Assembly (NCBI GenBank): GCA_025267735.1
Contig: CM046299.1
Span: 18,064,232-18,128,231 of the forward strand
Direction of reading: 5' to 3'
Length of the DNA: 64,000 bases
Source: Mactra quadrangularis
Lineage: Eukaryota > Mollusca > Bivalvia > Venerida > Mactridae
The notes beneath the pieces were generated by a model that made no database searches, was not told the origin of the DNA, and was given only the letters and a program-made list of their open reading frames with translations. The position numbers and the translations under genes are program-made. Of this stretch, positions 33,024-45,300 are shown one piece after another. Position 1 is the stretch's first letter, and each line of letters starts with the position of its first letter.

Positions 33024-34369
33024 ATTAATAACCATGTTATTTCTTGTTTATATGTACTATAGAAGCTCATTCTATCCGTTTAGATCCTGACCGCTATGAT
33101 TATCACTTCAATAAATAATTTCCGACCAATTTACAGGATTATGTATAATGGTGATAGTGTGTACATTGTGAATGTTGAATACATTTGTACTTGGTTAGAG
33201 GCTGAATACTCAACGTAGCAACAATGGAGAATTCCACCCTCGGACCAAGAAGTAACTTGAATGCTCTAGCTTGGCTTCATTGTGTCGTATTACGAGTCCA
33301 ATACCATGTTAATATTACCAAACGTCATGTGTTACGCTGTGTGTGTGTGTGGTTGACTTTGCTGTTGATTTCAATGCTACTCGTATTTTGGTTTGCTTAA
33401 TGTTGGCGAACAAACTAAATGTTGCTATACTGAGGAATTAGTGCTGAGTTGTATCTCATAACTGCTTTATTTGTTGATGCCTCAGTGATTATGGGCGAGT
33501 TCCCAGCGCTTTGCCTTCTGGTACCCTTAATTTGATATCGCATGCGTATTATGTTTGATGTAAGAAGGGTTTCAGGGAACAAAATGCTAGCTAGCGATAG
33601 GCTTAGGAAACTCGCCCCATTGCGAAATGAGTCAAACATTTTAACCTAAAATGAACATGCTTATTAACATGATTACACAAACGCTGTTCGATGAACAAGA
33701 AACTCGTATGATAAATCTGAAGAAACTCCAACCTAAAATCCTCCGCTCGCGTATAGTAACTTAGTGGTCTACAGGCAATCTGTTTACAAAGTTTGTTCGT
33801 ATATTGCTATCATTTCGTTCATGCTACATTTTGTAATTAATATGTCTTAAAAATGACTTTAATAAGTGTACCTCAGTACTCGAGCATATCTTATCAGTAT
33901 ATAATATGTTTGATTTTCTTGTCATTATATCACCCTAGAAATAAATAGGTTTGTCTATCTACCCTAGATTACCCGGGCTATCAGGATGGTTTAATACACG
34001 TTATTGATTCTTAAATACTTTGCTATAACTTTGTACATGTATTTTTATCTATACAAGCCAACTAGTACAATAAAGTTCCACTATTAAGCCCACTTTTGTT
34101 ATTTCAAAATCATGCGATTTTGGACAATTATTAAGACCCAAAATGCTTAATATGTGAACAAAAGGGTCTCTATAATAAGACCGTTTAGCTATTAAGACTG
34201 TTGCTTTTGTTGGTCGTAATAGCGTAACTTTACTGTATTTGTCATTTGTACACGTAAATTTGCAGTTTGTGTTCATTTATCATCCATGTATACAGTACCA
34301 ACCTTAACTGAAGACAAAAATACACCATTTACTGCAATTCTTAAATTTTAATGATTAGTATTGTAGATT
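33024..34369. other. No gene recognised
   Basis: Contains a GT run at 33341-33352 and one MITE (33492-33619); otherwise nothing supportable. Ectodomain exons of the downstream membrane-protein gene could be here or further left but none was recognised. Confidence 0.45.
33492..33619. mobile_element. Second copy of the CGAGTTTCC / TAGCTAGCG MITE
   Basis: GGGCGAGTTCCCAGCGCTTT and CTGGTACCC on the left; GCTAGCTAGCGATAGGC and TAGGAAACTCGCCC on the right. Confidence 0.7.
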
Positions 34370-36500
34370 CATTATTTTTATTAAAATTTTATCAAAAATA
34401 TACTCTCAAATTTTACTTACAAGAATAACAAAGTGGACTGAACAACATGACATCATTTTAGATAACCAATATGGGTATCAAAAATCAAAAAGTACAATAG
34501 ATTGTATATTTATCTTACATTCCATAGTATCAAAAGTTTTAAGCTCAGGCATCAAATTATATACAGCATTTATTGACTATGAAAAGGCCTTTGACAAAAT
34601 TAATCATTCGTTTGTATGGCATAAACTGCAACAAGAATCCGTAAGCACTAAGATGATATCAGCGCGTAAAAAGTGTCGTAAAGTATAAATGCGAAACGTC
34701 TCGATGTATACAGTCGTTCCAAGGAGTAAAACAAGAAGATGCTAGTTCTGCGCTACTATTCATGCTCTATGTAAATGATATAGTACAAAATATAAATACA
34801 GATATACAAGGATTATTTTCTATAAATGAACTAAAGTTGTTCTTGATTCTATTTGCTGACGATCAAGCTCTATTCGCGCCAAGTGCTGCTGCATTACAAA
34901 GCATGCTAACCGACCTTGAACTTTACTGTAATAAATGGCAACTTAAAATCAATACGAATAAAACCAAAATTTTAATATTTGAAAAAAGCACGAGACACAC
35001 AAATTATTATTTCTATCTGTATGGTATAAAACTTGATTTAGTAACATCATTTAAATATCTAGGAGTATATTTCTTTAAAAATGGAAATTGGAATAGAAGT
35101 CAACAGAAAATAGCTGAACATTCTTCTCGTGCAATGCACAGACTTTTCTCAATTTTCCATCAATACGAATTTAAAATAGTAGACAAATTAAAACTATTTG
35201 ATATTCTTGTATTATCTGTTTTGCACTATTCTGCCGAAATTTGGGCTTATAATAAAGGTACAAACATCGAATTAGTGCATACAAAGTTTCTTCGAAAACT
35301 TCTCTGCGTAAACAAATCTACTAATTTAGCTGCTTCATACGGTGAATTAGGTAGACTACCTTTAATGGTAATACGAAAAATTAAAATGTTAAAATATTGG
35401 ATAAAGTTATTGCGTTCCGATAACCAATGTCTTACTAAACAGGTATACACATTTCTTAAAAACGATGCAGACAACGGTATCATTTACAATGGCCAAAACT
35501 GGGCATATCAAGTAAAAACATTACTTAATGATCTTGGGCTCACATATTTATGGATAAACCAGGACACCAATGAAATCACCCTATCAATGCTAAAACAAAG
35601 AATATATGATACTTGCTACCAATCGTGGTATGCAGAATTAAACAACTCACAAAGACTGTCCACGTACTCAATTTTTAAACATACATTCCAACTAAAGCCA
35701 TATTTAGATTTTATTCATGAACGAAAGTACAGAATAGCTTTATCAAAATTTCGAGTATCTTCACATTCACTTTACATTGAAAAAGGTAGACACTTAAACA
35801 TACCACGTGACAGTCGTATCTGTACTTGTTGTAACATGAAAATGATAGAAAACGAATATCATTTCCTACTTGCTTGCCCTGCATACAGTGATATTAGAAT
35901 TAAATATTTAAAATCTTACTACAGAAGATGGCCAACAATTAATAAATTTGAAAAAATAATGTCATCAAATAATAAAAAAGAAATAATCAACCTGTCGAAA
36001 TATGTGTATTTTGCAAGTACCCTTCGTCTATCACTGCTACATTAATTTAACCTTGTAAAAATCCTGTCCTTGCTGTTTTTTCCTCCTGACATGAAAACAA
36101 AAATTTAGTATATGCATTGTCTTACCTCATACTTCACTTCCAGCTCTTATATATTTATTCTGTCTTTGTTAGTCCCATTAATAAATTAATGTTTTCTTAT
36201 ATTTAGTATATAGTAAAATATTATTGATCATTTTATTCGATAATTGATTCTTGATGTGTAACTCATTTGAATTTATTTTTCTGTTTCATATGTACTCATT
36301 TGAATTTATTTTTCTGTTTCATATGTACTCATTTGAATTTATTTTTCTGTACTCATTTGAATTTATGCATGTTTGAATTTATGCATGTTTGTTTTGTTCT
36401 TTGTAAATATATAATTGTCTATGTATGTTCATGGCCAGAAGCCTAATGAATAGGCTTAATGTTTAATAAACGTATTGTATTGTATTGTATTGTAATATAT
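34370..36500 (+). pseudogene. Non-LTR (LINE) retrotransposon, 5'-truncated, reverse transcriptase frameshifted
   Basis: The first part (to about 34687) encodes RT motifs in one frame: TRITKWTEQHD, NQYGYQKSKSTIDCI and FIDYEKAFDKIN, then a TAA. A second frame, open from 34762 to 36045, carries LYVNDI, the catalytic FADD, KINTNKTKIL and FKYLGVYF, and ends with a zinc-finger-like CTCC...HFLLAC motif typical of LINE RT C termini. The frame break between them and the missing endonuclease show a dead, 5'-truncated copy. The end is a short ATTGT-type tandem tail near 36470-36495, as left by target-primed reverse transcription in several LINE clades. I cannot fix the clade. Confidence 0.9.
36230..36392 (+). 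repeat. 33-bp tandem repeat in LINE 3' untranslated region
   Basis: Units of about 33 bp containing ACTCATTTGAATTTATTTTT occur about four times, the last shortened and followed by two ATGCATGTTTGAATTT-like half units. It lies between the RT stop codon and the ATTGT tail. Confidence 0.8.
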
Positions 36501-36782
36501 TTAAGTACAGTTTGAGATAAAATGAAAACAAATTTCATGAATGGAACACAATTTATGAGATTCAGCCTCTGACATCCTAACGCCTACAAAACCAAGTTTA
36601 TTTTAATTATTTTCCATATTATAGCTTTTAGGTTGTTTTTGTAGTCTCAGTTATAATCATAATAACCAAAAAATAAGGCAAAACTAATTCATCCAAATAA
36701 ACACCAAATTTAAGATACAAGCCATTCAGTAGGCTTACAATCTGAAAATGTCTCCAAACTTATGGTGGATACTGTGTATAGA
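36495..36782. mobile_element. Partial copy of the AGTACCCACC MITE next to the LINE tail
   Basis: Shares GAGATAAAATGAAAACAAAT, TGTAGTCTCAGTTATAATC and CTCCAAACTTATGGTGGATA with 11228-11601. Its left end is missing where the LINE tail abuts, so the LINE may have inserted into it. Confidence 0.65.
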
Positions 36783-37221
36783 AAGAGTAGACTCTAAGAG
36801 ACGATAAAAAGTCAGTGAGCCGAAAGAGCATGTCATTTTTGTACTCCAAAGGGGAACTACTATGATGTGTATATCCTTTTACAGTGTGAATTGTCCCCCT
36901 TCCATTGAACGTGTCTGAAATATAGTTCGATTGATGGTCGCTATCAAATTTTATTCCTTATCGCCATTTGAATTCATTTTTTGCACTGAGTTTGAATTTC
37001 ATATTATGGCAAAATTTAAAGAAGACAAATAATTTATTGACAAAAATCATTTACTAAATACTGAAAACTACATCGGATGAACTACAACACACATTGCATG
37101 AAAAATCCTAGGTAGGCTACATGGAAATGTTAACTTGTATCAAGAATTCATATGATCTTCTCAATTAAATTCCTAGGATAAATGCATGACGTTTTCTACA
37201 ATATTTTCTATATACTTTCAG

Positions 37222-39611
37222 TTTCAGAATCGAAAGGTACTGCAGACATGACAGTCGATATTAATGCTGCAGATATAGCCGCCATTATTTTAGGTGTAGT
37301 TTTATTACTGGTTGTCATAATAGCTATTGTGTTATGTATACTACTAAAGAAAGGTAAGTAAAGGTCATATGTATAGTTCATGTTTTAAAATACGGAACTT
37401 ACATTTTTAATTTTGGCGTTTTAATGGAAAATCTTCCACTACCAGGATCATTAAAAGTGGTTAGTTAATGCAACAACTATTTGAAAATAGTGTGTTTACA
37501 GTATAAGCTCTGCAGAGCGGTTCTCTACGTAACAAATCCTCTGCACAACAACAGCTTTTGATATTTCCTTCAGGCATGATTTTAATTGAATTTAAACTCT
37601 GCAAAACAACAACCTATTAACAGCAACACGCTTAAGCTCTTCCAGCGGGCGTTGTTCAAGAGAGCTTGTATTGTACTTGTTTTTAGGCATTTGACTATTT
37701 TAATTAGACTTAACTGTTGGGAATGCAAAAATAGTAATTTAATTTATAACTATTTACAAAAGAAACCCACTGTGTTTTATTTGGTTGCAGGATATATTGG
37801 TGAGCAAGATCAAACTAGAATTAAACCAACAATGCCAGAGTTACATACCACACCAGAAAGGTGAGTTGTCAGAACATACCAGAACAGAACATACCAGAAC
37901 AGAACAGAACAGAACATACCAGAACAGAACAGAACAGAACAAAAAAAAGACACAGAAGAACAGAACATACACTTTATTTGCTCACACTAATATACATGGT
38001 ACATAAGAAATACAAATATTTACAACTTAGTACAAACATTTACATAGATCACATGACATAAAATATCTATACAAATTGAGAACCAACAACAAACAGTGAC
38101 ATCAAAACAATATCTTGAACCAGCGACATCTGGCACGGCCTCAATCTACTTAAAAATAATGAGGGCTGAACAAAACACTATTGTAACTCCCTTTATTTTC
38201 AGATGGAGTCACAATAATGTTTTGTTCAGCCCTCGATATATTTTGAAAGAGTTCTGAGACATCGGAACGTGCTGACTGCCTTGTGGCTATGTATTAAACG
38301 CAAAAAATCTCGATTAAACCTTGTTGTAAAATTATAATGAAGTGCAGTTGATTTATTTTTCGTAAGAGTAGGTCCATAACAGATGATTTGGTTGGGTTTG
38401 ATGCCGTAGCGACATATTGTATGGGTAATATCACAGAGGTCAGTCAACGTACTCACCGTTCCTGGAAAAAAGCTAAATCTCTGAATTTAGCTTACCAGTT
38501 ACTAGGCGCACTTCCACAAGTGACTAACAACTGTCCTACATGGATTAGAATCATTGGTAGGAGGGAGAATGTTAGTAGATATTATTTCATGACCAAGCTC
38601 CACGAAAGTAAGCCCTGCCCGGGTATCGAACCACACTGGACAATCATCTGGGCTGTTTTAAAACATTAAAAGCGTAATTGTCATGTGAAGTAATTGTGAT
38701 AAACTCTATGTATTACAGTTTAAGAGAGTTTAGTTCGGCTGCTATTGACAAAGCAAGAAGAAATAAAGGGACACATGACCCTGACAGTAAAGATCCTATA
38801 ATGTAAGTTATACATTTATATTCTAAGGAAATAACTCTTCTGCGCATAGTACGAATGTTTAACTCTCGTTCACTTTCTATGTGTGAAGTAACGGTAGTGT
38901 ATACACCGAACTGCTAATGGAGCGTATAGAAAATTATGTGTTCTGTCAATATTGTTCATAACTGGCTTTCAAATCCAGTGATCCTGGTTTGATTCTTTGC
39001 ACGACAGGTCAATGTCTTTCTGTGAATATTCGGCTTTGATGTCAATTTCCCTTCAATAATTTTCGACTTCAATCAGTAATACTTCTGATTCTATTTAACT
39101 AATCTGTAAAGAGTGTGTTCCTTTCACTTTGACAACAGTTTGATTACAGTTTAGGAAATGAACCTACTATTACAAGAATACAAAAACAGAGACGATTAGT
39201 TGTCGGTATACAGCAATCAAAATATAAATGGTTGCTTCCCTTTGATTAAGGTTAATCCGAATCTATGTCCATTTATTACTTTTTGTTTGATTTTGTAGAT
39301 ACATACTTGATGATATTTATCATCCACCAAATTCAAGACCAACAGCCGAGAATTTGGCAGATTTGAATCATAATGGCATTGTACAAACAAAGATACCTAA
39401 AATCCATCATACAAAGGGAAGATCATCCAAACGGAAGAGGAAATCGTCCAAACATACCCGTACTCGAAATCGCTCTGAGTCTCCGAGCTGTACAGAGCCG
39501 TATCCAGACAATTCTGTATTTATTTCTGAGAAAGGTGGGATGAAATTCACGATGTATTATGAAACACAATCACCGTATGATGATAGACAACGAATGGCAA
39601 ACACTTACTAA
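37222..39611 (+). CDS. Single-pass membrane protein, C-terminal part (transmembrane segment and cytoplasmic tail)
   Basis: Four exons join in frame: 37222-37353, 37791-37860, 38719-38802, 39299-39611 (stop TAA). Borders are TTTCAG, TTGCAG, TTACAG, TTGTAG acceptors and GTAAGT, GTGAGT, GTAAGT donors. An ATG at 37248 would give 190 residues. Residues about 10-34 form one strong membrane helix (IAAIILGVVLLLVVIIAIV) ending in KKG. The tail has a lysine/arginine cluster (KGRSSKRKRKSSK) and several tyrosines (YILDD, IYHPP, MYYETQ, SPYDDR) that could be phosphorylation sites. The first exon begins in phase 1 after a good acceptor, and open frame continues upstream of the ATG. This suggests a larger protein with an ectodomain in further upstream exons that I could not find. 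I do not recognise the family. A short protein starting at 37248 is the alternative. Confidence 0.6.
37497..37685. repeat. Dispersed repeat family, copy in intron 1 of the membrane-protein gene
   Basis: CTGCAGAGCGGTTCTCTACG, AATCCTCTGCACAACAACAG, TTTTAATTGAATTTAAAC and GGGCGTTGTTCAAGAGAGC. The false open frame here is not a gene. Confidence 0.65.
37872..37960 (+). repeat. AGAAC microsatellite just inside intron 2 of the membrane-protein gene
   Basis: CAGAACATAC and CAGAA units repeat starting about 12 bp after the GTGAGT donor. Confidence 0.8.
38161..38234. repeat. 74-bp hairpin in intron 2 of the membrane-protein gene
   Basis: GAGGGCTGAACAAAACA and TTGTAACTCC pair with GGAGTCACAA and TGTTTTGTTCAGCCCTC around CTTTATTTTCAGAT. 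Confidence 0.8.
38386..38655 (-). mobile_element. Type A SINE in intron 2 of the membrane-protein gene
   Basis: Body blocks CTAAATCTCTGAATTTAGC, GAATCATTGGTAGGAGG and CCAAGCTCCACGAAAGTA match type A; the head is partly decayed after GCCCGGGTATCGAACC. It is antisense to the host gene. Confidence 0.75.
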
Positions 39612-40783
39612 CTTGTTTGTGCCCTATATAATGTTATTGTATAAATTGATTTTTTTCAGACTTTATATATACTGGTTGAAAACCTAAAATGTATTTCCTT
39701 GTATACTAGCTAACACCATTTTATTATTAACATGGTGCCGTAACACGTGACAAAAAACGAAAAATAACATGGCGGCTAGTCTAAACCCATATTTTCAAAT
39801 ATTTATCAAATTTGTCATTTTTTCATAAGAATCATGAAGTCTGATGTACGCTTTTTCGTTCCCGACGTATTTTGATATATTTTCTTTGTTAATTCATGTA
39901 GAACATCAACAAACCAACGATTGAAAATAAGAAAAAACCCTGGCAAATATTTTTATAAACAGCTAAACCTGAAACAAGCTTAAGGTGTCAAATTCAATCC
40001 AAAGCCAACCGCTAAGGTACGTTTCGTATGGAACAAACATCAAGAAAGTACCTTATCATACCTGAAAAACTTGGTTAAGACGAGGAAAAAATCCGCCATT
40101 TTGAATTATAATGATCAAGTGTTAAGCCACCCTGATTCATATCCTTGCATGAAATGCACGTTCTAGTTCATTTAATAGCCAAGCTAAGTCATCAAGTCTC
40201 GTATCCGCCAGTAAAACAATAATAGCTGTTTAGTTGGCCGGTAGTCTTTCTGACTAGTATTCAATCCAGTTTCGATTCCCGGATGTAACCTACATACCAT
40301 AGTGGACTTTGGTCAAGAAATATTTTCTACGACCAGTTTCCTTCCTACATTTGAATCAAGTTGGACAGGTGTATGATACTAGCGTTCGTATGTACACGTG
40401 TATATGCTTAGTACAGGTTAACAATTTAGGTTTTTAATCTTGACAGACTGGGTCGACTGTTTGACGCATTTTTATTGAAAACAAAAAGTCTATAAACAAC
40501 GTGAAGCCTAATAAGTTACATTTTTACGAACATTTTCAAGTCCCAACATGACTTGTTAATGCAATGAGCTTTGCGCGCGCACATTTGCGTAAACAACGGT
40601 GTGTTCTAAGATTTAATTCAAATTAGAGGAATCCAGCAACTAGAACCTTGTCTTGTAATATTTGTGCGCCTCAGTTTTGTAGTGATGTATTACTTTCTAA
40701 TTGTATTCGTTTAATACTATACTGTAACGTTGGTTTGACCTTATGTTAGCTATGTCATTGGTATCATTAAATTCTATTAAACA
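39612..40783. other. Intergenic, convergent genes; no gene recognised
   Basis: Lies after the membrane-protein stop codon and before a MITE. It probably holds that gene's 3'UTR; only a possible SINE head (40225-40310) was seen. Confidence 0.45.
40225..40310 (+). mobile_element. tRNA-like SINE head on the plus strand
   Basis: TTTAGTTGGCCGGTAGTC and AGTTTCGATTCCCGGATG resemble A and B boxes at the right spacing. No clear body follows. Confidence 0.35.
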
Positions 40784-40957
40784 GTCAGTGGCGAATACTT
40801 TAACCCCGCTGATTTAGATACTGATTTTGTTACCTCTATACACACTATCGATAAAATGATATACATATATCTGTATTTTTGTACTTGGGTTATCATTGAA
40901 ATATATAGTATCTAGATCAGTAGGGTTAATGTAAGCGCCATTGACAGTTGAATAGAA
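40784..40957. mobile_element. Copy of the AATGGCGCAT / CCGCTGATT MITE
   Basis: CAGTCAGTGGCGAATACTTT and AACCCCGCTGATTTAGATAC on the left; GTATCTAGATCAGTAGGGTT and GCGCCATTGACAGTTGAATA on the right. Confidence 0.7.
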
Positions 40958-41050
40958 GTTAATAATACATGTATTTTATTCTAAGCATTTAGATGTTATC
41001 CTTATTTATTAATATATTTATTATTTTGTTTGATATATAGAGTATGTATT

Positions 41051-41365
41051 TGTTGTTTGTTTGTTTGTTGGGTTTAACGCCGTAGCAACACATTGTAAAG
41101 GCCATATAGCGACGCTCAGTCAATCTACCTCATCCTCCTGGAAAGGCTAAATCTCTGGATTCAGCTGTTATCCAACTACTAAGCGCATACTTTCGTCAGT
41201 GACTGACAACTGCCCTACATAATTAAAAATATTGGTAAGGAGGAAGAATGGCCGTAGAAATAATTTCATGACCAAGCTCCACGAAAGTATGCCCCGCCCG
41301 GGAATCGAACACACAACCCCTCGATCAGTAGACTTGCGTGCTATCAACTGAGCTAGCCGGGCGGC
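41051..41365 (-). mobile_element. Full-length type A SINE
   Basis: The minus-strand head is GCCCGGCTAGCTCAGTTGAT (A box) with GTGTTCGATTCCCGGGC (B box). The body and TTTAACGCCGTAGCAACACA tail are intact. Flanks GTATGTATTTGTTGT and GTATGTGTTTGTTCT look like a target duplication. Confidence 0.8.
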
Positions 41366-41414
41366 AACGTATGTGTTTGTTCTAACTTATTATGTAAAGC
41401 AAAAATAAAATGGT

Positions 41415-41605
41415 AATACAGTATAACTTCTGCAGTGCGATCCTCTACATAACAAATCCTCTGCACAACAACAGGTTTTGAAATTTTCCTTATGTGTAAT
41501 TTTAATTGAATTTAACTTCTGCAGGGCAACAACCTCTGAACAGCAACACATTTAAACCTTTCCCTGTGGGTGTTGTTGACGAGAGAGTGTATTTTAGTGT
41601 AAGTG
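41415..41605. repeat. Dispersed repeat family, copy
   Basis: ACTTCTGCAGTGCGATCCTC, AATCCTCTGCACAACAACAG and GTGGGTGTTGTTGACGAGAG match the copy at 37497-37685. Confidence 0.65.
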
Positions 41606-42101
41606 AAACCTGAGTGAATACACAATCATAGTTACAAGATGGACATATCACTTTATAAAAATGCCTCTTTTTAATAAATGGGCACTTAGTCAAACTTAAG
41701 TTTAGAAAGCAAAATGATTTAATGCTTTGAAGACATTTTTCATGTCTGCTGTAAATCAAATAGCTTCATACAGTGGCTTTAAATAACCAATAAGATTAGT
41801 TACAATTTACATTTACATTTAATTCAACAGAATATTATACAAATACATTTATATATAAATATAATTAATACATGCACCATTTTAAATCAAATGCAATATT
41901 TATATACATGTATTATTTTCATACCTTAAAATTCACATTAAAAAAACTTTTCAAAATAATCAATTTCATAATGTAATCAATGAAGTCCGAAGATCATCGA
42001 CATTTTTCGTGAAATGACATATTTTAATAATGAAACTAGAATTTCTTTGATATTATGGAAAACGGATATGGTCGAATGTCTGCGAGGTAAATAAATTCAA
42101 C

Positions 42102-42206
42102 CATTGACGGCCAGCACAGTTCCGAGTAAAAACACAAACATATGTATATATACAAAATGTTCATGTATATAGCGATTTTGTCTCGAAGCTGTGCTGACCG
42201 CCAATG
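42102..42206. mobile_element. 105-bp foldback element with exact 8-bp target duplication
   Basis: CATTGACGGCCAGCACAG on the left and CTGTGCTGACCGCCAATG on the right. AATTCAAC flanks both sides (42094-42101, 42207-42214). It lies about 100 bp past the stop codon of paralogue 1. Confidence 0.85.
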
Positions 42207-42313
42207 AATTCAACCATGCAGATGGGGTTATAAAACAGTGACACGGACCTGCATTCAAATTTTATATATCGAAGAACCGTAGTAATGTTACGTAGTAAAT
42301 TTAGGATGATGTT

Positions 42314-45300
42314 TTATTTCTTTGTTTCAAATGGGGCATAAATTCTTTGTACCCCTTGCATAGGTTGGAATGTCTGCTGTGGATTGTATAATGGTTGTGG
42401 ACTCATCTGTAATGGAGCTGGTTGGGCTTGTACTGGGTATGGTACATAACTCACTGAGATCTGCATCATGTCAGCGTGACCATATGAACCTGAAACAAAT
42501 AAAACACAAATAGACCGTTATACCGTTGTTAATTGCTCACAGTTCATGAGAAAAATCACTATCATAGTAAATACCCATACGACAAACCACAGATCGTTAT
42601 ATAGGTCACCACAACTATTGATTTGCTTACGCAACCCATGTCTTAGAAACCGCTGCTTTTGAAGCGTATCACAAAAATGTCGCGGACTATTACATTCGAC
42701 CATGCGCAGTCGCATTTAGCGCAACGATATGGTGCTATATTAATAACTACGCGGGAAAAAATAGTCCTCGTGTTATTTTTTAATTTCGCTAGAATTTTTT
42801 TTAATGTATAAACCTCAATTTATCTGCTAAGATACATGTATGTGCAAAATGTCATGTCAGAGACATAACTGAGTAAAGCAGCAACTAAATAATTAAACGC
42901 ATTATTGTATGTCATGCCCTTTAAAAAGAGATGTTGTTTTGTGGTAACAATCAATTCTAAATCTTATACTTACGTGGATCACTCCATTTTGCTTTCCTGT
43001 TTCCTTTGGCATACATTATAGTTGGATATTTATCTACATTTTCATATCCGCAAACACAACGATCTCTTCCTGCTTTTGGTTTGTCTATGACTTGCAGCCA
43101 ACCTTCATCGTTTCTACAATCTCCAACATGACGTGAACTAACTGTCCAATGTCGTGAATCATCATCCCTGTTTAATACATAAATATTTGTTTTACTATGA
43201 TTGATAAAATCAAGGTTTTGGCTCAACAATAGTTAGCGATACGACACGGCACTTATTGGATGTTATCCGCTGCTATTGGCTTCCACATTTGGAAAAGTTT
43301 TTTGTTTGGGCATGTGACACAAAGGTAGCTCCAGAATGGCGTCTAAATATGTACGAGGTTATTGCTAGTGAATGACCGAGGAGTTCCGAATGTGGTTACC
43401 ATTGGCCCAATCTCCTGTGCAGAGCCGTAACGTTCCATGCATACACTGAATATTTTGTAACCAGTGTGCAAGAGAGTGACATTTATGGGTTTAGAAAAGA
43501 GTCGCCATAGTGGTAATTGCAGAGGATTTCCGAAAGTCGTTGTATAAAGGAAAGTAAAACCAGCTCTCACATCAATTAGCATATGCAAAAGTTTTCTTCG
43601 CTGACAGTATTAGCTTCCAAAGTCAAACATAAGCTGCTGTTGCACGCAGTTTTAATGTCTATTAGGTTTTAAACATGGCGGCGACGAACTCAATGTCAAC
43701 ATATACGAAGTCGCAATGACAGGAAACAGTGTAGGCCCCTATTTAGTTTAGTGTTAAACATTATTTAGCACTTTTAATTCAGGCATCCAGAATGGAAAGT
43801 TGCATGACCGTACAAAAGTTGCCAAAATATATAGAAAGAAATGTTTGACTTGTTAGAGAAAGCAAAAAAAGCTAAAAACTTCCATAAATTACTGAGTGTT
43901 AAATCAAGCTCATTTTTATGAGTAATGTTGCATTTTGATTCTTTATATAGAGACACTGTACCTACATGTACCGCAAAACATTTGACAGGAATGTGGGCGT
44001 CATGGCTCTGTTTTTGTTTTTACATTAATTTGTCAAAACAAAATGATATACCGGTATGGCAGTGCATTAAATAGAAAAAACAACATGACCACACCGCAAA
44101 CTATTTCAACTAATGGCCTTCATGTCATTGTCACTCTATTTATGCCAAAGAAAATATATGCATGCACTTAAAACATTGTATTCATTATTATTACACCATT
44201 CTGGGTTTCTCTTTTTGGTATCATTTTCTTTAAGCTAAAGTTGTTTTTTTCTAACCGAATTTCTCCAATAACAAAACATTTTATACGTACCCATCAAAAC
44301 TGAAGTCATCACCAACAAATGGTTGACCATTGGTAGGGACATCAATATAATTGGTTCTTCTTAAATTAGCTGGATTGAAGAAACCTGTCATGTTTTGCAT
44401 TGAACCTTCAAATTCAAACTCAGCAACTTCATCACCATCGTCATAGAGTTCTACACGTACCTGGAAATGTTCATAAATTACAAGATATACCCAGTATCAT
44501 ATCATCTAACAGGAAACTTTTTATATCTTTTGAGTCTAGATGTGTCGTCATTCATCCTGCTCACCGCCCGTGGACAAGCTTAAATAATTGGACATTAACA
44601 CTAAGGATATACATTCGCTATATGTTGACAACTACCGAAATTGAATCAAAGGTAACAGGGGACATGTATTATATATAATCATCGACACTGCTGTTACAAA
44701 AATAGAATAACTTACGATCATTTTAGTCGAACGATTGTGACGAACAGAAAAAAGAGATAAATAGTAATATAAATATTCACTATAAAACAAACACAGAAGG
44801 CTCATGGCTCTTTAAACAACTCTTTATGGTGTAATATACCGTACTGAATAAAAAGATACTTAAGTGCAGTTTTAAGTATAATTCCATAATTACGTTCCAC
44901 TGTGGATTTTAAAATTGTGTCTATATTTCCTTGTCATTTGTATTACCTTCTAGCAGACGATTCTTTTAGTTTCTATTTACACCTGGATGGAGTGAAACAA
45001 CTGTAAGTACATTCCTTGCTCAAGGGAATCATCAGTGCCCCAAGATGGATTCGAATCCAGGACCTCCCTAAGCGCGTCAAACCGCTGAACTACTGTTTTC
45101 TTATACATGTAACCATCATGATTAGCGTTCGATGACTTACTTTTTGTATTTTACTATGATGCCACTGGTCAAGTTTCCAACTACGGAATTGAGAATCATC
45201 TTTATCACCATGACGGGCAGATTTTTCTTTACTTAAATAATCATCATGAGAATTCCATTCATCACCTTCATATATACGATATACTGGTTCCCAGTCATCT

